In this document: positions 47,301 to 60,062 of the stretch, piece after piece
Layout of the letters: every line of letters begins with the position of its first letter
How positions within the stretch are numbered: the stretch's first letter is position 1
Assembly: GCA_959347315.1 (NCBI GenBank)
Contig: OY365822.1
Span: 6,435,367 to 6,499,366 of the forward strand
Source of the DNA: Bimastos eiseni
Lineage: Eukaryota > Annelida > Clitellata > Crassiclitellata > Lumbricidae
Direction: 5' to 3'
DNA length: 64,000 bases
The notes under the pieces: generated by a model
What the model was told of the DNA's origin: nothing
The model's input: only the letters and a program-made list of their open reading frames with translations
Database searches by the model: none
Made by a program: the position numbers and the translations under genes

Positions 47301-50300
47301 TCATCATCATCATCATCACCATCACCCTTTAGAGATGTGACTGCAGTCAAAGAGTAATGAGCCTTTCTTTAACAAGTTGCTTAAGACTGATTTGTATCGC
47401 CGTGGTTGGGCTGGGAACGTCCCCTAGTAGACTTCCTGTGGGGTGCTATATAAATCTTCAAATGAACGAACGAATTAAACCCTTTAACATTGACTTTTCA
47501 CTTGCTTATGGTATGCTCTCGTCATCAAAGTATCAAAGACCAATAATTATCTGTGTTGTAAGGATACATCAACCAGGAGTAACAGTGATTTACTAACAGC
47601 CACTCCAAGATCAAATGTAATGTTTTCTGAAATGTACAAAAAACATTTATTAGAAAACACTGAACAAAACAGCATGACTCCCTAATCTGGGTAAGAATTC
47701 TATGGATCATTAAATATGTACAAAATGCATATGAAATATGGTAAATTCTGCATCAGACGTCAAAACATGGGAAGGCCATTTCACGGCCTTCATCATGTCA
47801 CATTTCACTCAAGGTGGCACATGCTTACAAACTGACTACCAAAATACGTGCAGTATTCATTTGGAGAATTTAAAAATTACTTTATATTTGGGCAGCTGCC
47901 CAAATACAAAGTAATTTTTTTCTACATGTAGAAGCATCATCAATTGTTACATTCTCGATAACAAAGTATGATGTCAATGCATGGTTCATATATAAATCGC
48001 ACCAACCTTTTCTAAGCGCGGACATCAACAGTTGGTGGAACTGGAAGACGTCAATGCGCATTTCCTCTCCGGCGTACTTGTGGAAAAATTTCTGGAACAT
48101 TCCCTCTTTGTCCCGCAGGTGATGCTCGCCCGGACTCCCAAAGGTTTCCGGAATGTCTGTGGAAACATCCACATACCTGGTTGAATCGGAAAGCATACGA
48201 GTCAGGACAGGTGTTGGCATCGTGCATATATGCAAGTACTGGAAAGCAACGTAGGGGGATTGCACAGGTTAAACCAATTCCTAAAGAAATAAGTTCCAGA
48301 ATGTTCTTATTATTTTTTTCTACTCTGCAAATTGTTTACTGAATACGCTTCTTATCTGGACTGGCTATGCAACGTATGTATACATGAAAGTATACCTGTA
48401 TGCATACATGTATGTATACATGTATGTATACCTGTACATACGCATAAATAACTTTGTTTGAACAAAGGGAAAATAGAAATACAACATATACAAATCCTTT
48501 ATATCACATTTACCTGCAAATTTCTCAGATTCGACAGCAGTACATGCTAACAGACTTTAAGTATATGTGCTATATAAATTATCTTCTACATAACTGTAGA
48601 GGGCTACTGTAAAATAAGTTAACTTGTAATTCATTGACCATACATACTCCACGCTGTTGTCCTTCTCCGTCAGGACCTTAAGGACAAAGCTGGCCTCAAC
48701 GTCGGCCTCGTAAGTGGAAGGGACGATGATGTACGTTCCTGGTTCAAGGATGAATCGCTTGCAGAGGACACGATCATTGCTGAAGTAGTCGCACCTCGCA
48801 ACAAACATCTGGCCCTGGAAGAAGTCCTTTGGGAGTGGCAGGCTGTCATCATTTGTGTACTAACAGAAGGCAATCAATGAATCAGTTAATCAATCAGTCA
48901 GTCAATCAGTTAGTCAATCACTCAATCAATCAGTCAATCAATCATGTGGTTGGTTGTTCGTTCACCCCACTTGTCAATCAGTCGATGAATGAATGAATGA
49001 ATAAATGAATCAATCAATCAATGTGAGCCAGTCATACATTTGAGAGAGCTTCTGAACAGTTTAACCTACTAGATTGGTTGGTTAGTTGTGTGATAACATT
49101 GATCATTAGATTAGCATCGCCCTCCTCCTTTATCAAGGCTTGGGACTGGCACCAGCAGAGTGCAAGCAGCGGCGGAGTTTAGAGGTGCTTTACAAATGCT
49201 TTTACAATACAACACATCAGTCAATCCATGTTAGTCAGTCCATCGATAAGTGAATCAATCAATAAAAGTGAGCAAGTAAATTCATTAATGAATCAGTCCA
49301 TGACGGCCCATCAATCCACACGAGTCAATCAATCCATCCGTGAATCTAGCAAATTCGATCAATCATTGCGAATCCATCAATCGATCAGAACAGACCTTGT
49401 AGAGTACGAATCCCATGTCGACGAAGTTCTGGAGTTTGTGTCGTGCCATGCGAATGCATTTCTGTTCCAGCTGGACGATCACTGTACAGATGTTGTTGCT
49501 GTCGTTATCCGTGTGACTCAGATTCAGCTTATACTGTGGATTCAACCAATGAGTCTCTGGCCACATAAGCAAGAAAAGACACCTGAGAAATATGAGTCAC
49601 TTGTCACAGAAACAAGAAAAGACACCCGAAAAAAATGTATCAAATATGTATCTTTTTGACAAATAGCTCTATACAGTGGAGTAGCGAGGGGAGGGCGAGG
49701 GGGTCGAACCGTCCCAGACGGCACTTGTCCTAGGGCGGCAATTTCTGGAAAAAATAAATAAAAAATAATTTTTTTATAACTTACACTCTTCAAGATTCTT
49801 GCTGCTCTTGTCTAAACCTAAAGCTTTTTTGCTATTTCTCGACTTAAAACTAACATATACGATATACAGAAGGACTATCGAATGGCACCTAGTGTTATTA
49901 GATACACTGCAAAATGGCAATGCCGCCCCTGTCTATCTTGCTAACTTTCGCACCTATAAAATGAAATCCATTTTGCAATTATAATAATGCGCAAATTTTT
50001 AGATTGATGAAAAATCATTCTTTCCTAAGTAAAAAGTTGGATTAATTAAGGACAATCTCTGCTTAAATATAAATTTGATTTATGAAAAAACTTGCAAAAT
50101 GCATCATGTATTGATGCAAATAAAGCTTTATGAAACAGAAATTTGAGTAGTGAAAGGCGTTTTTGCCTACTTTGAGTGATGAAAAAATTAATGCAAAGTT
50201 GGATTCACAATCGAAATCTAACTTAAATAGAAGTTGGATTTATCAAAAAATCTTTCTTAATTAGAATCTGGGTTCATGAAAGACCTATTGCCTAAACAGA

Positions 50301-53300
50301 ATTTGGATTTTCCAAACTAAAACTAATTAAAATAAGCTAATTAAAACCTATTTAAGACCCACAATTAGAGAATCACTACATTTCAATTTAGCAATTCTTT
50401 CAATTGAACGCTCTTTGACAGGCACAATTAACTTTGACAAGGCTATTAGTAATTTTGCTGCAGGGAAAGCAAGAAAAGTGAATTTTTAAATTGTAACAGT
50501 TGACAGGTATAATGAAAGTATGAGACCACACGGTATCCGTAATCCGTATGATAAGTTCATTCATTCATTCATTACGAAAATTTATATAGTGCCCCTTCAA
50601 GGTTACTACTCATGAGCACTCCAATTAGTCAAAGTTATCAGTTACTAATCCATTCGAAGTACCATACTTACTATGGTCTCACTATGATTAAATTATTATT
50701 TAGGCCTAGGACTTTCTTTTCAATACGTATAGAGAAAGAATAGACCCTATGATTTTTATTGTTTAATTTTAATTTTATGGGGACTTTTATAATTTTCGAT
50801 CTAGCCTGCAAGACATTTAGTAACTTTATTGTGAGGCTTGCTTTATTTGTTTCTTTTATAACTGGTTAATTTCTTAATTAATACAATCTTATTCTATTTT
50901 CATATCTTTATATCTGATGATAATGCATTTTAATTAGTCAAAGGACATACAGCTTTAATGTCGACAGTGCATGCTGATGCTGTTACTAACTGTAGGCCCT
51001 ACAATTATTTTGAATACTGAATAGAATAATCATTATGTATACGAGAGCTTAATGAAAGCACTCAAAACAGGCACCCTATGCCTATCTCCTTGTGCATATC
51101 TCGGGGTAGGCCTATACATACAAGAACGAAGTGATGAAAAAATTGGCAGGGGCGGCATTTTGCACCTTCGCCCCAGGCGGCGCTTTGCCTTGCTATGCCA
51201 CTGGCTCTATATAAACTCATCTGCTGCCTTGTATGTATTACGTTCCTAAGGTAAGGAAGAAAAGGCAGAGTGAGGAGGAAGCAGACAGGGAGTGGAAGCA
51301 AGGGATAGTGTTAGGCAGAACACCAAGCAAAGATTAATATAGGGAGCAGAAAGTTATGGTGACTGGTAAGCAACACAGGGTATTCTGCAAAAGGGACATT
51401 TACTGAACTAGCAGTGTGCAGATGTTTTGCATGGGACAGACCAAGATGCTAATATAATTAGATGACATTTAAAGAGCTGTGGGAAAAGTCCAAAGATGGT
51501 TCCCACCTTGGGTTATGAAATAAATAACAAATATATAAAAACTAATCAAAAATTCTCCTTCTCATTAGCCTTACCCTTGCAATAGGGTCTTCCACCACCC
51601 GTCACTCCTCTCTTCCATCTGCCACTGAAAGAGTGACAGACGCACTTGGAGCCAATGTCGTTAGCTTCATCTGGAGTCAGGTTACAGATTTCGACCAAAT
51701 CAAAGTTGGCCATGAAGTCCTTCAGCTCCATCCTATGACAAAAAAACAACACATTCAGACTTCATGTCACATTCATTGCGTGCATGGATTTATATATTCA
51801 TTGCTACATTACAATATTCTGGATGAATTGCGCTCTCTGAACTAATATTGCGAGATAAATCAACCAGTTTTCTTATGTGTGTGTATTTGTGTGTTCAAGT
51901 GTCCCCCAATGTCCACTCAGTCTTTTTATACTCACCTTCTTTCAGCCGTGCCAGGGTCGGGAGCCCCTCTGGTAGCCTTGAAGGGGCGCTATATAAATTT
52001 TCGTAATGTATGAAAGAATTAGTTTTGATTCTGAATGCATATAATAGCCAAATAGTTAGGTTCTTACTGCATGCTAATGTATTTAAGTTAGGTATAAACA
52101 ATATGACACAGACTATGAATTGTTCCGTTCCTACCAGAATTCAGCGTCATCACGTAGCAGTAACCCCATTGCCTTTCTGTCACTAGGAGCAATGTTGTTC
52201 CATTCAGGCGACCTTAACATATCACATATAATTAATTATTATCCTTACAATTATCATTCGTATTATTACTCCAACTCAAAGTATAAATAGCACCAGATTA
52301 TTCGATAATTATGTGAGAATGGGTTCAAATTATGCTTTGCCTAGTTGAGTAGGTGCTGTGAAAGGCAGTTGAAGTGATGGATGACTATAGAGTACGCACT
52401 GTTGAGAGTACGCATGAAATAGTTTCCTTGAATCTCCCTATTAATTTCAAAACCTGTTCAAGGTAGTTATTGGTAACCTTGTGCTTTCAGTTCGTTGAAA
52501 TCTAACGACCGTCACGATAAACCTTCTCCATTGCTTTCTCTCCAAGGTCGTGTTCCTTAATTCCTCCAGATTCACTCCGTTTCTTCCTTGTATCTCGTCC
52601 ATCCATTTCTTCTTCCTCGTTTTCTCCATCCTTTTCTGCACGCCAACATCACTTCCTTTTCCATCATATATGATCGCATAACATTTCCGAAAAACCCCAG
52701 CTTCCTTCTCAACGCTGTTTGTCGTAACGTGTCATAATTCTCAACTCCAATCTTCCTGCGCACCTCTTCCTTTGTCTTCTTCGCCGTCCATGATATTCTC
52801 TGCATCATCGGTTATTGTTACTTCCACTTAATTTTAATTTTAAATGATTGCAGCTGATGTAGTAAAAATAAATGCAAATTAAACAAAGAATTTACAAAGG
52901 TGACGTCAGCACAACCGATTTCTTACCAGAGTATGTGCAACAGAATAAGTGGGTGGAGCCAATTCAAGTGGGAAAATTACTTATTTGGTTGCCACCTGGG
53001 GAATGCAACCAAAAGAAATTAAAATATATAAATTAACATCATCATTTTAAAGAAAATTCAATGGACTGTTAATAGCTGACCGGTTAGAGCGCTTGACCTG
53101 CAATGCAGAGGGCATGAATTCGAGTCTACGCTGAGAAGTTATTGTAGAGTATAAGCCTTACTTATCAAGGACCTTGAGCAAGTCCTACACTGACGATTTC
53201 GTGCATGGTCTTACGATGATCCTTAGCAAATTTGTAACAATAATAAAAATAATAATTATAATAATGCTAATGATTATAATAATGTTAACAATAATATTAC

Positions 53301-56300
53301 CAATAACAATAATAATGATGACAAGAATAATAATAACAATAATAACAGTAATAATGTATTAATAATAATAATAATAGTAGTAGTAATAATAATAATACTA
53401 ATATAGAGAAGAAGTGTAGAAGGAAGAGAGACCCACTTTTCATTCCATGGTCCTTTCCAGTCGCTGCGTTTTCCCCACGGATTTCTTATCCTCACAAACG
53501 CCATTGGAAACTCACTGTTGTCGGAAATTAGCTTCAACTGTCAACAGCAAGCAATATGTCAACAATATATCTGCCTCTGATTCCAGATGGAAACACCCGA
53601 AGAGCTTCACATCCACACAGCTCCAGACCACAGACGATCACACCCTGACAGCAGAGTAATGGAAAGAAAAATCTATATTGCTGCTTTAAGCCTTAGATTT
53701 ACACCAACGAAATTGCATGTCAGATATAAACATTGTAGCCAGTTTAAAAATAATAGATTTATTGACAATGCTAAAAAAAAATTAATCACATGTTGAAATG
53801 TGATGCAGAAGCCAATGTGACGTAACATTACTGATTACGAACCAACCAACCTCTCGTAAGTCCGTCACGTTGTACTGTTGTCCAGTGATGAGACCATTTG
53901 ACAACATGGCAGCGGGATGACCCTCAATGTCCTAAAACCAACATTCAATTTAGATCATAACCGTAATCATAATCCAATGTTTAATTGACATCATAATCGT
54001 AATCATAATCCCACGTCTAATTGACTTTATTATCGTAATCATAATCCAGCATACAATTTACACAATCATAATCGTAAACTCCAAACTCCTAAAGCACCAC
54101 TCAAAAGCCAAGAGCAGGACACCAACTTATTCACGAGCGCTGCATCAAATCACAGAGGTTCTCTAAAAGGTATTCAAAAGTAGGTTCGAATCTTGTCTGG
54201 TATCCAGGGGGAAGATAGGAGGCAGAGCAGCTGCAGGATTAGAAAAGTGGGACTGATGTAATACCAGGACAGACAGCCAATGTCAAGTTTTGGATAGACC
54301 AAATTTTACATTTAGTTGCTACCAAAGATCTAATTGAATTATTTCTTAATTTATTAAGTGCCACTAGCCAATGACTAGGCCTCAATCAATGGCCTCAAAA
54401 TATTGTGCATTAAAATTAGCTCTTTAAAAAATTAACTTGTTCATCAGATAGTTTTTGTTATACAGTGGATATTGAAATGACTTCCATATTCAGCATAGTA
54501 ATGCATTACCAGTGAAGCTGTGACCCAGTTAGCATTGACTTCTGTCCTGACCTGAATGTGGATACAGCAGCCAACCAATGACGGCCTTTCAAGAGCTTTC
54601 AGCATCGAGTTGACAAGAAACGATGTCTGCGGTGGGTCTCGCTCAAGACAATACGACTCGACCAGGCCGCCAGTAAAGTCATGGAGAACGTCAACAATGG
54701 TACAGGATCTCAAAGACTCATACGATCCCATTAACCTAAAAGAAAAAAGTATCATCATCTTTGTAAAGCACCTTTGAAGTAGCTTACTAAGAATTACATT
54801 CTATAAATCATCATAATAACAAACATCATCAATTACCATCATCATCGTCAAAAGAATAAAAATCATTACTAATTGATCAGCTTAATTATAACCCATTGAG
54901 AGAGATCTTCATAAGGTGCTACATAAATAGCCAAATGCATTCATACATTTTGAAATAAAATTTTTAGAAATTACCAGAGTTTGGGCACATTTTAGCAAGA
55001 TTTCAGAGGCACGATGTAAACCTTGTTCTTAAGATGGATATAACTTTAAGGGCTGATAAAAATGTCTTCAGAAATGAGAAAATCAAAATCAAATATTATC
55101 ATTAGCAAGACAACAAGCAAGATCATACAGAACAGTTAATCTGAGTAATAATAAATGAATTTCCAGATATTACATAGATAGATAGACTGACAAAAAATAA
55201 ATATTACCATCATCGTCATTATTATTATTATTATTACTATTGGTATTAGTATTATTATGATTAAGACAATTTTTAACAAGTAACAACACACAGAATCTGA
55301 GCAATAATAAATGAATTTCCAGATATGCGAATATAATCCATCAAGACTGACAAAAATTACAAAATTATTATCATCATAATAATAATTATTATTATTATTG
55401 TCAACTATTACCATATTATAATTTTACTATAATGAGTAAGACACTCTTTCACAGGTAGAAACACACAGAACTTTGAATATATAAATTTCCAGCTACATAG
55501 TATGGCATCATACGCACTTGGCATATGCTTTTTCCAGCAACGCAGGCCAAAATTCATTCCGACGCAGCGCCGAATGGACGAAGACCAGCTCTCCATTGAC
55601 GATGGGAAGGCGGTCATCGATGACCACTTCCTCCCATGCCTCATTTCTCCAGAAACGGAAGCAGAAGACGCCAGCGTACCAGTTGGCCTGGAAAGACTGA
55701 CCACGAGGAATGACACGCCTCAGAAGGTCGCTGTTCTCTGACATGACGGCGAGAGCGGCCACAACCGAACTACAGCCTGCAAAATACGAATCAACACCTC
55801 CATTATTCGCATAATTTTATTATTTTTATTATCAGTAGTAGTAATACCTATTAGCATAAGAAGCACTAAAGTTTATGACTCCTATTATTATTAATGTCAT
55901 TATTATTATCGTCGGGGGCACAACTAGAACATTTTCTCTGTAAGATGCTCAAATTGCAGTAGATTAGAGTAAATAATAGCAATTCTTGCAACCCTACCCC
56001 ACTCTCCCTAAAATAGAAACACTCGTCGGAATTGGATCAATTGTGTGGGTCAACTTTTTTATCCCGGGGTGCTCAATCACCTCACAACAGCCCTTAGTTG
56101 CACCCCTAAACTATCATTATATTTAACCTGAGGTAGCTCCGATCCCTCAGGTAATAAGCTTACAGAAATTTAATCAAAGAAATCCACTCAAAGACAGAAA
56201 AATTGAGGATTTCCTATGATTCAGAAATGCATCGTTTAATATTGATTGCTGCTATTGTTATTTACCAAGCTCTCCTTGTTTAATGGCAAATCTTCCAGAG

Positions 56301-56998
56301 TCTGATGCACCCCCAAACATTTCAGCAACCAGTCCATGTTTCTCCGCAATGTCCTATCACAAAACAGAACAAAAATCTATGCAGGCAGCCTTAACTATAT
56401 GTGAAGAATATCCTTAAAGTATATTGAATTATCAAAAATAATTACTTAGGCAAGTCAATGACACATCTCATAATGGTATAAAATACTAAAATGCACAATA
56501 TTAAGTGTCTTGATAGATAAAAACATTACATACATATCGATCATATATAAAATGTAATACTGGTAGGCCATTTGTACAGCTGGTTTATTTTTACCTTGGG
56601 GTAGCACCTTATCTAAAATCAACCTCATCAAATATAAATTGAATACTTATTTTTAAAAAGTTATACGTGTATAACTTGCTCTTAGTACAGTTTTAAAATC
56701 TCATCAAATTGATATACTAGCTTTGGTTGTATACCGATGGTCTTTGCCATTCAATTGTATATGGTGGTGTTGTGCTGAAGTACAGTGATGTGTCTATCGC
56801 TGGGAAATGGTGGTCATCGTATAGCAGTTTCCTTGATAGATATTCTATTCGAATATCTTCAAAGCTTTTCTCGTCTTCAAACTCGCCGCTCAGTCGTTGA
56901 TCGCAAGACGTGTCACCATCTCCATCCGTTGGCATATTCAAAGTGTTAACAGAGTTGCCCGTGGACGGCATGTACGATATAACGCGTGACGCCGACAT
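44398..56998 (-). CDS. Classical (PEF) calpain with substituted catalytic Cys and His: probable pseudoprotease
   Basis: Exons 56735-56998, 56266-56353, 55518-55776, 54552-54735, 53851-53931, 53437-53537, 52135-52212, 51575-51732, 49396-49556, 48648-48859, 47900-48176, 46797-46865, 45956-46034, 45445-45561, 44767-44819, 44398-44424: about 735 aa, phases agree. N-terminal [10 protein letters not shown] and EWQRPS lead into the protease core ([56 protein letters not shown]), the beta-sandwich domain ([31 protein letters not shown]) and a penta-EF-hand domain. Where active calpains read QGALGDCWLL this reads QGELGCSSVV, so the nucleophile is Ser120. GHAY becomes GQQY (Gln283). The Asn of RNPWG (Asn311) is kept. 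Loss of Cys and His predicts no protease activity, as in mammalian CAPN6. One EF hand ([13 protein letters not shown]) looks usable; others are degenerate. The 47900 boundary would need a GC donor and is uncertain; the others are firm. Confidence 0.9.
44870..45025. repeat. 19-bp tandem repeat in a calpain intron
   Basis: About eight copies of CATTACATTTACAAACAGT and variants, downstream of exon 14. Confidence 0.85.
46034..46640 (-). repeat. 24-bp tandem array duplicating the calpain exon-13 splice acceptor
   Basis: About 24 units. Read on the minus strand each unit is like GTACTTTGTTTCAG followed by AGGACTTTTG. The true junction of exon 13 is TTTGTTTCAG|AGAACTTTTGG at 46034, so the array is built from the junction itself. 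About eleven units keep TTTCAG; a second variant has TTTCTTGGGAAAATTGG. It fills most of the 3' half of the 760-bp intron. Confidence 0.9.
47281..47330. repeat. CAT/CGT trinucleotide tract in a calpain intron
   Basis: Short ATC/GTC triplet run (Asp-rich when read on the minus strand), next to a GCGCTATATAAAT-family repeat copy. Not coding. Confidence 0.85.
48868..49015. repeat. CAAT/CAGT tetranucleotide array
   Basis: AATCAATCAGTCAATCAGTT-type array in the intron upstream of calpain exon 10. A second similar array is at 49210-49380. Confidence 0.9.
49210..49390. repeat. Degenerate AATCAATC/AATCCATC array
   Basis: Tetranucleotide-derived array abutting the donor of calpain exon 9 (49396). 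Confidence 0.85.
52447..52815 (-). pseudogene. Decayed LINE reverse-transcriptase C-terminal fragment
   Basis: Reads [53 protein letters not shown], then after a frameshift [20 protein letters not shown]. This is the familiar tail of RTE-type LINE polymerases. It is interrupted and lies in the intron between calpain exons 7 and 6. A second fragment of the same family lies at 62130-62325. Confidence 0.88.
53070..53405 (+). mobile_element. tRNA-derived SINE with ATA-repeat tail
   Basis: The head TAGCTGACCGGTTAGAGCGC is an A-box-like tRNA start, GAATTCGAGTC a B-box. The body includes TCAAGGACCTTGAGCAAGTC. The tail is a long ATA/ATG/AATAAT microsatellite (53238-53405). Structure and order are those of a tRNA-derived SINE, inserted in a calpain intron, antisense to the gene. 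Not a functional tRNA. Confidence 0.7.
54065..54200 (+). repeat. Dispersed repeat (AAAGCCAAG family) with B-box-like end
   Basis: AATCGTAAACTCCAAACTCC, TAAAGCACCACTCAAAAGCC, TTCACGAGCGCTGCATCAAA, CACAGAGGTTCTC, then GGTTCGAATCTTGTCTGG. Same family as 17040, 21725 and 63490. Confidence 0.75.
55200..55400. repeat. ATT microsatellites and a local duplication in a calpain intron
   Basis: Two ATT tracts (about 55215-55260 and 55368-55400). The segment GAGYAATAATAAATGAATTT followed by CCAGATAT occurs at 55140-55170 and again at 55298-55327, so about 150 bp has been duplicated in tandem. Confidence 0.7.
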
Positions 56999-58011
56999 TA
57001 ATACGAAATGCAGTGTGCTCCTCGGTTCAGGAGGAGATCATGAGAAGGTGAGACCCGGCTTGCCTGTAGTAAAGTAAATTTAGCCAATAAACAAAAATGA
57101 AAAACGTTCTTATAAATATTTCGGAGTTTTTTGCCTAACGATCTATTTTCTGGCAATCGAAGTACGATTATTTATATAAAATGCTTATATTTCGCAGATG
57201 TTTATTTTATATAGGAAGTTGTGATATCGATACGGCACAATAGATTATATATTCTAGTGTGGAGACGTGCCAATCACCTAATACGCCTTAGAATATGTAG
57301 TCTATGTTGAGAGTAGAATGTAAAATAATGTACAATTACAATACAATTATACAATTAGGCATTTATAACGCGCTTTGACAAGACAAGTCTTGAAAAAATG
57401 CGCACTGTGCTGCATGCTTAGTCATAGATCAGGGAGAATAAGTAGGTTAAGTAGTAATAATGTAAGTGCACACATTTTAGTTTTTTAAACTGCTTACAAA
57501 CCTGCTAAATTTTATATTATGCATTCGCGATGTCATCGCTTAATTTCGGAACATTTGTCTTTAAAATTTTCCGTAATTAGTCTATACTTTCACCATGCTT
57601 TTTAACATCCGAGCATAGATCGTAACGAGAGAAGCACTATACGAATATGAAGACGGAATCAGAATTTGCGGCACACTTCTTACTGCCTTTTCCAATTGCT
57701 TTTCATTCATCCACTTCCCAGTAATTTGCACTACGCTTTAAAGTAATTGAGTCTTTTCAAATTGGCTTTGACATCCTGGGTCTGCACCATGACTAATAAC
57801 CATCTGACAATCTGCCGATGATGACTGGCGTTAAAATGCTCCCGACGCCTACATTCCCCACCAAGCTTGGCACTGGCACTACCATAGCGCCAGCAGTGAC
57901 AGGGAAACCAGCGCAGCTCATCGGTTAAGTGCTAACGGTAATTGGTAAAGTGGCAAGAAAATTTAAGTTGAGCGGAATGAGAAGGAATAGCACAGCAGAT
58001 GTGCATTCCAA

Positions 58012-58210
58012 CAAAACAATAATAATTAATAATAATAATTATTATAGTAATGAGAGCTATGGGGATTTACCAACACAACATGGACAATAGGAGTTAGAAG
58101 GAATAGCACAGCAGGTCTGTATTTCAACAATAACAATAAATTAATAATAATTATTATTATTATAATAATGAGAGTTATGGGGATTGACCAACACAACATG
58201 GACAATATTT
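58012..58210. repeat. Direct duplication of about 110 bp with AAT tract
   Basis: AACAAAACAATAATAATTAA-type tract, then GAGAGCTATGGGGATTTACC and AACACAACATGGACAATA, is repeated as GAGAGTTATGGGGATTGACC and AACACAACATGGACAATA about 120 bp further on. Confidence 0.85.
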
Positions 58211-59284
58211 GCAACACTTTATTTGCATTGACAGTACACAGACAAACTAAAGAGCCTTAATTTTTATTAAAATTATCCCACCATTTTGCAAACTGTCACA
58301 GGGAAAAGATCTGAGTCAGTTTTTTGTTTATCAGAAACACTTGTCCGTACAGCAGCATTCCTGGTGTCCGTAGCAACCAAACGCACCGCAGATAACAACT
58401 GGCCATCAGGATTAAGGTACAAAGGTGCCCACATTGGTCCATTAAGGTATGGTCTTGGACTTCACAGATCCACACAGTTGAAGTCTAACAACAGAGTCGA
58501 ATCACCCCAACTCTTTGAGTAATATACCCTAACTCATGAACGAACGTAATCGAACGACACGAGCACAAAGTATCCATTGAACACCACGTTATCCGTATCC
58601 AGCAACTCCTCGCTTTACAAAAGTCTAATATATGTGGCATCACAGACCGAAATCAGTCATATGTTGCAATTTGAATAAAACACCAAAAGATCATTCAAAA
58701 TAATATGTGATTATCACACAAAGTAGTTAAAAAACACCCTTAGAACAGGCGGATTTTCTAAAAAATGTCATATAATTTTCGTGATTTTTATAAAATTATT
58801 GCTTTAGTTAGCATAATTTAATGGTACTAACTGGTACTTAACGATAATTTTAAAAAAATTATTTTTTTACATTACGTTGGCTAGGAACATGCTAAAACAA
58901 TAATTCTGGAGTAATTTTGAATCTGAAATTATCCTCTTTCCAATGAAATATAAAAACCTAAATGTGAAATTTTTGACATAACACTGAAAATGGTCTGTGT
59001 TGCCACATAACAATCGCCTTCACAACTACCTGTTGGAGTGACATACAATTTCTTATCAGATGTAAAAATTTGACCAAAAGCCGTGAAACATTTGAGTACG
59101 GTCTTATTTGAAGCAAATGTTGCCTGACACATGGCACATTACGATCTTTGTGCCATAGAAGACATTATACAATACTAGATTCTACAGAAATGAAGCCAAT
59201 CTGGAAAAGTGGACTCTGCTATCGCCTCTTCCAAGTGAAACCCGTTGATCATAAGCAGGCAATTGACAGCCAGATTGTTATCAT

Positions 59285-59730
59285 TAGAGCTGTACCGAAT
59301 ATTCGCTTCATAGCCGAATAGTTAGCCAAATAGCTATTCGGTATTCGGCCGAATAGTAGCGGTCGGACCGAATATGAACAATGGCCATGTGATATCTATT
59401 TCTGCACAAGCGGCGGCTGCATTATGGAGTGGACTAAAGTAACTCTCTACTGCCTGGACCACGGTATCACAGCATCAGCCATCTCATTTCTAAGTTTAGT
59501 TCAATTAGTTCTATTCCTAGTTAACACAGACTGGCATAAGGATGCAAAAATGACACGTAGCTAACTGTTTACTTTTAGTTTATGTATTAAATTGACTGAA
59601 CTGAAGCTTTTGCTCACATTTTAAATGGTATGAAGACCTATTTTTTAAACTATTGGTATTCGGCCGATTAGTTGGTCCAATTATTCGTATTCGACCGAAT
59701 AGTGAAAATCAACTATTTGGTACCGCCCTG
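59285..59730. mobile_element. Nonautonomous hAT-like element, 446 bp
   Basis: A perfect 8-bp duplication GTTATCAT flanks it (59277-59284 and 59731-59738). Imperfect terminal inverted repeats are TAGAGCTGTACCGAATA and TATTTGGTACCGCCCTG. Sub-terminal TATTCGGCCGAATAG motifs occur near both ends. No coding capacity. Confidence 0.85.
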
Positions 59731-59929
59731 GTTATCATAGTGATAATCAGCTCAGCCTTACACCAAAGAAGCGTTAAATGATGGCACTTTGCAATTCTGA
59801 GTAAATGATTTGCTAAAGGTCCTTGCAAATGGACTCCCATTAAGAGGAAGCTCGAGCCACATATCGCAAGGCAAATGATCAAACGATCGGAACAACGTCT
59901 CACACACATGCCCCATCAGCAGTTGAGGG

Positions 59930-60062
59930 CTGTCAATCTCTCCAAGTGATAGAGGCAAACCCCTCGGTCCCAAGATATTCCCCCTAAGAACTCAAAAAAT
60001 ATCCCCCTACCTGAAATTGAAGGCATTTGCCTCCTGACACCCCCTATCTGGACACCTCTGAG
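59930..60062 (+). repeat. Dispersed repeat (GAAGGCATTTGCCTCC family)
   Basis: Second long copy of the repeat at 35340-35525: AAGTGATAGAGGCAAACCCC, AATATTCCCCCTAAGAACTC, CCTGAAATTGAAGGCATTTG. Confidence 0.75.

Noticed and set aside
53070..53145. Functional tRNA gene
   Set aside because: A- and B-box-like sequences are present but no full cloverleaf is formed, and a SINE body with microsatellite tail follows.
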